From NCBI GenBank assembly GCA_964353255.1, contig CAYGVJ010000001.1:1-64000 (forward strand): DNA of 64,000 bases. The letters run 5' to 3'. Numbering within the stretch: position 1 is the stretch's first letter; the number at the start of each line of letters is the position of its first letter. Of the stretch, positions 57,438-64,000 are shown piece after piece. Origin of the DNA: VFZS01 sp964353255. GTDB taxonomy: Bacteria; Acidobacteriota; Terriglobia; Bryobacterales; Bryobacteraceae. Under the pieces are notes generated by a model. It saw only the letters and a program-made list of their open reading frames with translations, was not told where the DNA came from and did no database searches. A program made the position numbers and the translations under genes.

Positions 57438-60400
57438 ATGTCAAAGCTGACCGCCTCCTTGGTATTGTGTCTGCCGCTGGCCGCAGGCCAGCCCAGCGAG
57501 ATGCCCCGCCACGTCCTCGGCGCCTCGCAGCCGCTGACCGCCGTGAGCGCCGCGCCTGCCCGCGCTGTCGCGCAGGACTACGCCAGGGCACTGGCCCTTT
57601 CTCATGGTTTGGCGCCGGAGGATCTGGCCGGCCTGTACGTGGTGAAGGAGTATCGCACCCAGCACAACGGCGTCACGCATCTGGTCTTCCGGCAGCAGTT
57701 TCAGGGGGTGGACGTCTACAACGCCGAGTGGACGGTGAACGTGGACTCCGACGGCCGGGTGCTCAACGCCGGCGGAGCGCTGGCGCGCCGGCCTGCGGAG
57801 GACCTTGCCGCTCCCGTTTCTGCCTCGGCGCCGGCGGCGCGTCGTGCCGCGGCTCGCGCGGTGCGCTCGCGATCAGCGGAGCAGATCGGAGGCCGGGCGG
57901 TGTGGTATCGCGTGAACGGGCTGCTGCGGCCGGCCTGGGTCTTCTCGATATGGGACGAGAATGGTATCGACCGCTACGCCACCGTGGTGGACGATGTGAC
58001 GCAGGAGGTCCTGGCCAAGACCAACCTGACTTTGTACCAGTCTGCCCCGCGCGGCCTGGTCTTCGAGCGGGGCAGCCCGCAGCCCAACCCGGCGCCGGGC
58101 GCCAGGCTGAGCGCCCCGCCGCCATATGTGGAGCGCACGCTCCAGCCTTTCGCCGGCGATCCGAAGGCTTCGCCGCGCGGATGGGTGAGCGGGACGGCCA
58201 CCGTGGGCAACAACGTCGTGGCCGCCCACAATCCGCTGGGCATCGAGTTCCTGGAAAACCCCATTCCGGCGGTTTCTCTGAGCAGAGATTTCAGCTTCCC
58301 GCTGGAGCTCGGCCCGGGCGCGCCCAATCCCATGCGATTCAAGGACGCCGTCACTGCGAACCTGTTCTATTGGTCCAACCGCGCTCACGACCTTTTCTAC
58401 GAGTTGGGCTTCGACGAGGCCGCGGGCAACTTCCAGCAGGACAACTACGGCTGCGGCGGCGCGGGCGGCGACCCCATGATCGCCTTCAGCCAGTTCGGCG
58501 CTGCCGGCGCCTCCAGCGCGGCGCTCAACAACGCCTTCTTCACTACCACCTGGTATGGCGACGACGGCGCTCCCGCCTCCATCAACATGTACCTGGGCGT
58601 AGCCGGGCAGGAGGGCGTCTTCAGCGACGGGTCGTTGGACGCCGCGGTCATCCTTCATGAATACACTCACGGGGTAAGCAGTCGCCTGGTGAGGCAGAAT
58701 TACGACTATTATCAAGGCGGCGCGATGGGCGAGGGCTGGAGCGATTTCTTCAGCCTGGAATTCACCGTCCCCGAAGGCGCGCCCCCGGACGGCAGTTACC
58801 CGCAGGGCGAGTACCTGTTCCAATTGTTCGGCACCGGCATTCGCACCCGGCCCTACTCGACCAACCTGGAAATCGACCCGCTCACGTTCAAGAGCCTGGG
58901 GCGGGTGCGCAGCGCTCCTGAAGTCCATGCCGACGGAGAAATCTGGATGGAGGCGCTCTGGGAGATGCGCGGCAACCTGATCGGGCAGTTCGGCGAGCGC
59001 GAAGGTCGCCGGCGCGCGCGCCTGCTGGCGATCGACGGCATGAAGCTCTCGCCGCCCGCTCCCACCATGGTGGACATGCGGGATGCCATCCTGCTGGCCG
59101 ACCGTGTGGATTTCTCGGGCGCCAGCCAGCCGCAGATCTGGGCCGCATTCGCCAAGCGCGGCCTGGGCGTGCTGGCGCAGAGCGCCGACGCCGATTCCAT
59201 CCACATCCTGGCCAGCTTCGAAACGCCGTCGCCGGTTGCTTCGATGCGGTTCTACGAAGACCGTTATGTGCTCGGGGAGACCGTGCGCCTGGTGCTCCAG
59301 GACGCCAACAGCACGCTGCCCGCGGTCGAGGTCCGGGTGGTGAGCAGCTCGGGGGATCTGGAGACTGTGCTGCTGCGCCGGACCGGCAGCGTGTACGCGG
59401 GTTACATCCCCATGACGGGATCCTATCTTGTCTCCAGCATGGACGGCGCTCTGGAGGCGATCCCTTGGGATTTCATCACCGCCTACTATGTGGACCCGGA
59501 CGCCGGCGGCGCCTACCGCCTGATCGAGACCAGCGTCCAGGTGCACCCGGGATACTATGCCGCCGCGTCCGCCTCCGCGCCGCCTTTCGTCTCCGCAGAC
59601 GAACGTGCTCTGTTCGCGCCCCCCAGCGGAGTGCGGACGACCGGCCTGAGTACTCGCGTCACGCTGCCCTTCGCCTTCCCGTTTTTCGGCAACACCTATA
59701 CCGCGGCCTGGGTCTACGGTGACGGCCTGCTGGCGTTCGACCTGCCGAAGTACGCCCCGTGCAACGACTGGGATTCCCTGGCCCTCACCAACGGCATCGC
59801 GCCGATGTGGATGGATCTGGCTTACGGCGGCAGCGCGCAGAAGAACGAAAACGTCTATATGAGCACGGGCCCGGGCCCGGTCACTCTCCGTTGGGTCGCC
59901 GAGACCGCGGCGGTGTCGGCGCTGTCGAGACCCAGTCCGGTGAGCTTCTCGGCCACGCTGTTCGAGGATGGGCGCATTGAACTCCGGTACGGCGAGGGCA
60001 ACAAGAGCCTGCTCAACAGCGCCTCGCTGGCGGCCTCCAGGGGATGCCCGGTGAGCGGCCCGACGGTCGGGATTTCCAACGGCCACGAAACCTACATCCA
60101 CACCCCCAGCAGCCATAACGGCCGCCCGGACCTCGAAAACGCCTACGTCCTGACCTTCGAGCCGCCCTTCGGGAACTCGTCTCTCCCGGTGGGCCTGGTG
60201 GAATCCCCGGCCGCCGGCCAGCGCTACCCGGGTGTGCTCACAGTGCGCGGGATTGCTTACGACGAGACCGCGGCCATCACCCGCCTGGACGTGCTCATCG
60301 ACCGGGTGGCGCGCGCCCGCACCTCGGTGAGCGTCTGGCGCTCCGACTTCTGCGCCACGCAGAAGGTCCCCGGCTGCCCGCTGGTGGGCTTCAGCGCCGT

Positions 60401-61244
60401 CCTGAACCTGGCGAGCCTGGGCCTGGCGCCGGGGCAACACGCTCTCCAGATACGCGCCACCAACTCCCGCGGCGGCTTCACGGATTTCCCTGCCGAGCCG
60501 GTGGCGTTCTTCCTCGATCCCGAGGAGCCCCGGCCGGCCACGGGCGCCCTCGAGGGCATCCGGGACGGGGCGGAACTCTCCGGGAGTGTGGACTTGAAGG
60601 GCTATGCGTACGTCAAAGACCTTCGCGTTCTCGGTGTGGCAGTCATGCTTGATGGCGTGACTTACGGGGCGGCCACCTATGGCCAGAGGCGCGACGATGT
60701 CTGCGGCCCGCTCGATCCGAAGCCGCCCAACTGCCCCAACGTGGGCTTCACTTATCGCCTCAACACCCGGTCCACCTCCTTGCCGCTGCCCAACGGCACG
60801 CACGCGCTGCAAATCCGCGTGCGGGACCAAGCGGAGCGCTACACCCTGATCCCGGAGACGCCGCTGACCGTAGTCGTGAACAACCCCGTGAACCAGCTTC
60901 CCCAGGGCGTGCTGGTTGCGCCGCGGCCCAATGAGAAGCTCAGCGGCAAGGTCAAGGTCAGCGGCTACGCCTGGGACCCGGACGGCAAGGTGACCGCGGC
61001 GTCTTTGTACATCGACGGCAGCAGCTACACGGCGCTGCGCTACGGTCTGGCGCGTCCCGAGGAGTGCGCGCAACTGACCGGCGTCAGCGCATGCCCCAAC
61101 ATCGGCTTCGAGGGCGAGTTGGACACGCGGGAACTGGCCAACGGCCCCCACGTGCTGGGCGTGCGGATCCTGGATAGCTCCGGAGCCGCGGTCTTCGTCC
61201 CCGCGCTGGTGCGCTACGGCATGAACGTGTTCATCGAGAACTGA
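57438..61244 (+). CDS. Secreted M36 (fungalysin-type) metalloprotease with three C-terminal Ig-like repeats
   Basis: A 1268-residue exported protein: signal peptide, FTP-like propeptide (LVFRQQFQGVDVYNAEWTVNVDSDGRVLNAGG), and the M36 catalytic domain with HEYTH (407-411) and third zinc ligand Glu432 in GEGWSDFF. The catalytic part ends near residue 600. A beta-rich region with a nidogen-like stretch (TLPFAFPFFGNTYTAAWVYGDGLLAF) follows. The last 310 residues hold three Ig-like repeats, each with a cysteine pair ending CP(L/N)xGF. It is probably an extracellular protease. ATG 57438 has no clear ribosome site. Confidence 0.92.
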   Translation: MSKLTASLVLCLPLAAGQPSEMPRHVLGASQPLTAVSAAPARAVAQDYARALALSHGLAPEDLAGLYVVKEYRTQHNGVTHLVFRQQFQGVDVYNAEWTVNVDSDGRVLNAGGALARRPAEDLAAPVSASAPAARRAAARAVRSRSAEQIGGRAVWYRVNGLLRPAWVFSIWDENGIDRYATVVDDVTQEVLAKTNLTLYQSAPRGLVFERGSPQPNPAPGARLSAPPPYVERTLQPFAGDPKASPRGWVSGTATVGNNVVAAHNPLGIEFLENPIPAVSLSRDFSFPLELGPGAPNPMRFKDAVTANLFYWSNRAHDLFYELGFDEAAGNFQQDNYGCGGAGGDPMIAFSQFGAAGASSAALNNAFFTTTWYGDDGAPASINMYLGVAGQEGVFSDGSLDAAVILHEYTHGVSSRLVRQNYDYYQGGAMGEGWSDFFSLEFTVPEGAPPDGSYPQGEYLFQLFGTGIRTRPYSTNLEIDPLTFKSLGRVRSAPEVHADGEIWMEALWEMRGNLIGQFGEREGRRRARLLAIDGMKLSPPAPTMVDMRDAILLADRVDFSGASQPQIWAAFAKRGLGVLAQSADADSIHILASFETPSPVASMRFYEDRYVLGETVRLVLQDANSTLPAVEVRVVSSSGDLETVLLRRTGSVYAGYIPMTGSYLVSSMDGALEAIPWDFITAYYVDPDAGGAYRLIETSVQVHPGYYAAASASAPPFVSADERALFAPPSGVRTTGLSTRVTLPFAFPFFGNTYTAAWVYGDGLLAFDLPKYAPCNDWDSLALTNGIAPMWMDLAYGGSAQKNENVYMSTGPGPVTLRWVAETAAVSALSRPSPVSFSATLFEDGRIELRYGEGNKSLLNSASLAASRGCPVSGPTVGISNGHETYIHTPSSHNGRPDLENAYVLTFEPPFGNSSLPVGLVESPAAGQRYPGVLTVRGIAYDETAAITRLDVLIDRVARARTSVSVWRSDFCATQKVPGCPLVGFSAVLNLASLGLAPGQHALQIRATNSRGGFTDFPAEPVAFFLDPEEPRPATGALEGIRDGAELSGSVDLKGYAYVKDLRVLGVAVMLDGVTYGAATYGQRRDDVCGPLDPKPPNCPNVGFTYRLNTRSTSLPLPNGTHALQIRVRDQAERYTLIPETPLTVVVNNPVNQLPQGVLVAPRPNEKLSGKVKVSGYAWDPDGKVTAASLYIDGSSYTALRYGLARPEECAQLTGVSACPNIGFEGELDTRELANGPHVLGVRILDSSGAAVFVPALVRYGMNVFIEN

Positions 61245-61301
61245 GCGCCACCCGAACACCGGGGCAGTATTCCACGCTGCAAACAGAGCACCTACCCAAC
61301 C

Positions 61302-61532
61302 GTGGGACAGGCGGTTTCGCCTGTCGCCCACGGGAAATATTCGACTGCCGCAGACATCTTCCCCACTGGCAGCCAGAGCAGGCCTTTGTGTTCCTGTGGG
61401 TGCGCACCGAGGCGGAACTGGAGAAGATCGGGCGTCACATTGAGCACAATCCGGTGGCGGCCGGGCTGGCGGCGGCGGTGGAAGATTGACCTTTGTCAAG
61501 TGCGCGGGCGACAGGCGAAACCGCCTGTCCCA
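61302..61532. repeat. REP-like inverted palindromes flanking a probable transposase remnant
   Basis: A 27-base sequence at 61303-61329 (core GGGACAGGCGGTTTCGCCTG) is perfectly inverted at 61506-61532. Each copy is itself a hairpin (ACAGGCG-GTTT-CGCCTGT). The arrangement of two inverted REP-like palindromes around a piece of Y1-type transposase is that of a REP/RAYT unit. It fills most of the 393-bp gap between the convergent M36 and PPC genes. Confidence 0.75.
61378..61489 (+). pseudogene. C-terminal remnant of an IS200/REP-associated (Y1-type) transposase
   Basis: Reading toward the stop at 61487-61489 gives QAFVFLWVRTEAELEKIGRHIEHNPVAAGLAAAVED. The hIexNPVxAGL(V/A) motif is the conserved C-terminal helix of IS200-like and RAYT proteins. 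The HUH and catalytic Tyr part is absent, so only the last 35 or so codons survive. Confidence 0.65.
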
Positions 61533-61578
61533 AGCAGCAGTCACCACCCCTGAGCAGATAGATCTAGAAACCGCAGGG

Positions 61579-61596
61579 GCCGGCACGAGTGCCGGC
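61579..61596. terminator. 8-bp GC hairpin downstream of the PPC gene
   Basis: GCCGGCAC (61579-61586), a GA loop and GTGCCGGC (61589-61596) make a perfect stem 42 bases beyond the stop of the minus-strand PPC gene. No U-run follows, so termination is uncertain; it may be another small palindromic repeat. Confidence 0.4.
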
Positions 61597-61637
61597 TCGA
61601 TGGGCCGCAACTGTAAAGACCCCTGTGAGAGAGCGGG

Positions 61638-63887
61638 CTAGCGCGGGGTTATCTCGAAAGGTATGGCCGGCAGCGTGCCCAGTGGTATGCGCCGTCTGTT
61701 CGCTGGCGCCGGTTGGGTTCCAGGGGCAGGCGTTCTCTCCCCGAACATGTTGACGATCAGGTTTCCTTTCAGTCCCGGTTTGACTTTTGCGGCATCACAC
61801 TCCAGCACAAACTCCGCTCTATCCTGGGTCAATGAGGGTTCCCGCACGGCAATGCCTTCAGCCGGTTCACTCAGCTCGAACTGAACCCTGCTAAGGGTCC
61901 TGAGTACAGGCATGGCAATCTGAGCCCGAGCTGTTCCGCCGGCGGGGATTTTCAACGGCCGCTCGGCAAAAATTCTGAGCGCAGCCTGCGAGGGTCCGCG
62001 TCCGGTCACTCGAACCTTCAGGTCCTTCGCGGGGACAAGATGACGGTAGGCGAAGGCCTGCGTCATTTCGTCCGCAGGAACCGCCCGCCGCATGATCTGC
62101 TGTCCCTGGATCATCGTGCGGCCTTCCAGAGAAAGGCTTAAAGGCTCCTTCAGAGGCGTCGGCGGAACGGTCAACGTGAGCTGCACCTTCTCCTGATTGG
62201 CCGGCACCAAGCCGCCGCTCAAGGTGAAGCCCTTGGGAGCGTCCTTCAAGGCCAGCGCGATCTCTCCGGAAAACCCATCCTTCCGCAAGGCATAAACGGT
62301 GATGGGGATGGTCGGGCCGACCAGGGCGTTCAAGGCGGACGGCACGACCCGTAGCTCGAAATCGGGGCGCGGCCGGCCGATGCGCAAGCGGTAGGCATAC
62401 TCGGCCCCGCCCTTCCGCTGCGCGTCGCCGAGGTGAACATAGTAGGTTCCGTTGGCCGGCAGGGTGGCAGTGAGCAGCGAATCCGCGTGGTGCGTCTCCA
62501 GCCCCGAGCCCTTGTCTTCATGATCGTCGTTGAAGGCCAGTTGCCGGCCCTGGGCGTCGGTCAGCTTAAGCACGGAATCGAGCGGAGAATCGAGCCTGCG
62601 CGCGTAGACTTCCGCGACTACCGCGTCGCCGGCGCGACCTTTGAAACTGAATACGTCCCCATCGCCCGGCTGGTCAATGCGGCCGTTCATGATGATAGGA
62701 AGCTTGACCTTCTGCGCTTTCTTTGGAGAGTTGTTCGGCTCCTTCTCGAGGCGTTCCGGCAGCGTATCCACCATGAAGGGCGCGACGTTAGAAACTAGTT
62801 CCCCTTTGCGTACGGAAAGCGGATAGATTCCCGGCCCTTTGCCTTTGGCGTTCATCGTCAGTTTGTTCAGCGGGAGATTCCAGCCCTTAAGCTCGACCTT
62901 GGTCCGGGCGCCGGCTCGGCCGCCCAGCGGGAAAATGCCGGTCACAAACGGTAGTTCACCGAGCGCGATGCGATAGACGAAATCCTCCCGGCCCCGGTAG
63001 AGGGCGTCCCTGATCTCGATGACATAATCGCCATCCTCGGGGATCACATAGTGGAGGACGGGATCGGGATGGAAGCGGTAGTCGTCGTCGTAGGCCAGTT
63101 CTTTCCCCTGGGCATCGCGAAGCGTCAAGGTTGCCTGGAACCAGCCCGGAACGGCGTCGGCCAGATACGGCATCAACTCCCGCGCGCTGGCGGCGACCAC
63201 CACCTGCTGACCCTTGCGCGCCGGAAAGCGATACCGGTCCGCATCGCCCGGCGCGTATTGCTGTAGCCGGCGCACCATCAGCCGATACTGAACGACGCTG
63301 CCGGGCACGACGCGGCCGTTTACTGTGGCGGGCAGCGTGATGCTTGTCTCCACATCGGCCGGGCTGGTTTTGGCCTCCTTCTCGCGGAATTCGGGCAGAC
63401 GGCCCACGCAGAAGACCAGCGGGTTCGACAGCCCGAGCGGGGTCATCAACCGCAACTCTCGCTCGCCAGGCTCCGCATCCGGCGCCGCGGTAACTTCGAG
63501 AGTGACGACCTGCCGAAGTGCGGGATTGGCGTTTCGGTTTACGGAGTCGGCGATTTTTTCCCGTATAGCCGCAAGTTCCTTCAGAACCGCCGCGTTCCTC
63601 TCCTTCTTTTGCAGCTCTTGCGCCCGGTCTCGCAACGCCACGATCTGCTGGGGCGTCAGAGGACTGTCCAGCTCGCCGACGGCGGCCTGAATGCCGGCGC
63701 CGGAGATATAGGCTTTCGTCACGCCATCCAGAAACTGCCCGCCGGCCTTGACCTGGAACGTATCGCCCTGGCGGCCGCCGGCGGGATATGCGTAACCGAT
63801 ATGAGGGGCGTTTTGCTGCGCATCGACCGATGGGATGATCGCGAGAAAAGGAGCCAGCCAATAAGTCACAAGCCGTAGCGGTTTCAC
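61638..63887 (-). CDS. Secreted protein with two PPC-type domains
   Basis: A 749-residue exported protein (leader LAPFLAIIPSVDAQ). The first PPC-like domain (about 205-315) reads APGDADRYRFPARKGQQVVVAASAREL ... LAYDDDYRFHPDPVLHYVIPEDGDYVIEIRD. The second (about 385-500) reads EKEPNNSPKKAQKVKLPIIMNGRIDQPGDGDVFSFKGRAGDAVVAEVYARRL ... LAFNDDHEDKG ... YYVHLGD. No protease domain is attached; in Bryobacter- and Planctomycetes-like genomes such proteins accompany DUF1549/DUF1501 genes. GTG 63887 follows GGAGC. It lies 15 bases after the stop of the partial gene upstream. Confidence 0.85.
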   Translation of the reverse strand: MKPLRLVTYWLAPFLAIIPSVDAQQNAPHIGYAYPAGGRQGDTFQVKAGGQFLDGVTKAYISGAGIQAAVGELDSPLTPQQIVALRDRAQELQKKERNAAVLKELAAIREKIADSVNRNANPALRQVVTLEVTAAPDAEPGERELRLMTPLGLSNPLVFCVGRLPEFREKEAKTSPADVETSITLPATVNGRVVPGSVVQYRLMVRRLQQYAPGDADRYRFPARKGQQVVVAASARELMPYLADAVPGWFQATLTLRDAQGKELAYDDDYRFHPDPVLHYVIPEDGDYVIEIRDALYRGREDFVYRIALGELPFVTGIFPLGGRAGARTKVELKGWNLPLNKLTMNAKGKGPGIYPLSVRKGELVSNVAPFMVDTLPERLEKEPNNSPKKAQKVKLPIIMNGRIDQPGDGDVFSFKGRAGDAVVAEVYARRLDSPLDSVLKLTDAQGRQLAFNDDHEDKGSGLETHHADSLLTATLPANGTYYVHLGDAQRKGGAEYAYRLRIGRPRPDFELRVVPSALNALVGPTIPITVYALRKDGFSGEIALALKDAPKGFTLSGGLVPANQEKVQLTLTVPPTPLKEPLSLSLEGRTMIQGQQIMRRAVPADEMTQAFAYRHLVPAKDLKVRVTGRGPSQAALRIFAERPLKIPAGGTARAQIAMPVLRTLSRVQFELSEPAEGIAVREPSLTQDRAEFVLECDAAKVKPGLKGNLIVNMFGERTPAPGTQPAPANRRRIPLGTLPAIPFEITPR

Positions 63888-63902
63888 GGAACGCTCCAGA
63901 GC

Positions 63903-64000
63903 CTACATGATTTCTGTCAGACGCCCGCCGGTGTTGACGCCGTCGGCGGCGGTGGGCGTGACGCGGGGGTCGAGGCCCTCGGGATGCGGCAACTTCCCGT
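63903..64000 (-). CDS. C-terminal end of an unidentified protein
   Basis: Only the last 31 residues are present before the TAG stop at 63903: GKLPHPEGLDPRVTPTAADG followed by VNTGGRLTEIM. The fragment is too short to name. It is on the same strand and 15 bases upstream of the PPC-domain gene, so the two are probably one operon. A DUF1501- or DUF1553-type product is possible from context but not shown. Confidence 0.5.
   Translation of the reverse strand, partial: GKLPHPEGLDPRVTPTAADGVNTGGRLTEIM

Noticed and set aside
57873..61610. 1245-codon open frame opposite the M36 protease gene
   Set aside because: Its composition (His/Arg/Gly-rich, no motifs) is that of a reverse-strand shadow, while the plus strand has HEYTH and the full M36 fold.
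1..64000. tRNA, rRNA and riboswitch genes
   Set aside because: Most gaps are under 300 bases; I saw no cloverleaf with a TTCRA loop, no rRNA segment and no riboswitch core. Small non-coding RNAs cannot be excluded by eye.

Overview
The window looks like chromosomal DNA of an Acidobacteriota bacterium of the Solibacter/Bryobacter type. The evidence is high GC, two large secreted proteins with a 'VAPGxLVSxxGRNL ... INAQ(V/L)P' C-terminal domain (the family I know as TIGR03437, first described from Solibacter), an SBBP-repeat propeller protein, an M36 protease, PPC-domain proteins, Tat-exported Gfo/Idh/MocA oxidoreductases, and many small palindromic interspersed repeats. No rRNA, tRNA, CRISPR array, phage or plasmid gene was seen.

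Layout. 1-7 kb: end of an oxidoreductase, leuS, the tldD-pmbA protease pair and a CDF metal exporter. 7-15 kb: secreted SBBP protein, Wzm/Wzt-type ABC exporter, outer-membrane barrel and the first large propeller protein. 15-19 kb: one minus-strand run plsY-gpsA-ECF sigma-anti-sigma-DUF3106, preceded by thpR and facing mpg. 20-27 kb: surface-sugar genes (GT39-like, GT2, UDP-galactopyranose-mutase-like flavoprotein, a polytopic membrane protein, phosphomannomutase). 27-30 kb: minus-strand run macrodomain - unknown - OLD-like ATPase/TOPRIM protein. 30-37 kb: HAD phosphatase, modular methyltransferase, GT9, MTA phosphorylase, a second oxidoreductase and a secreted nitrilase-like enzyme. 37-40 kb: NHLRC2-like thioredoxin/NHL protein and an esterase. 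40-46 kb: a tightly overlapping operon HAD - unknown - PfkB kinase - ROK kinase - SIS isomerase, followed by an HDOD-GAF protein. 46-52 kb: enolase-superfamily enzyme, uppS, a regulator/membrane-protein pair, CAAX-type protease and TPR lipoprotein. 52-64 kb: second propeller protein, glycerol kinase, M36 metalloprotease, PPC protein and the end of another gene.

Functionally the region is mostly envelope and surface biology: polyprenyl carrier (uppS), sugar phosphates (manB, heptose-like operon), glycosyltransferases, an ABC polysaccharide exporter, phospholipid entry enzymes (plsY, gpsA, glpK) and secreted proteins.

The most unusual structure lies between genes. Five of six convergent junctions hold inverted repeats. 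There are MITE-like elements with TGCTGAAAAA termini and 6-bp direct repeats, two of them apparently inserted into the same CTGAAG target; a deleted DUF772-type IS with related ends; a REP-flanked remnant of a probable REP-associated transposase; and repeats that supply start or stop codons to plsY, thpR, a GT9 gene and a methyltransferase gene. The two best candidates for an undescribed system are the overlapping heptose-like operon with its unknown 322-residue protein, and the macrodomain/unknown/OLD-like run. Neither function is proven by the sequence.
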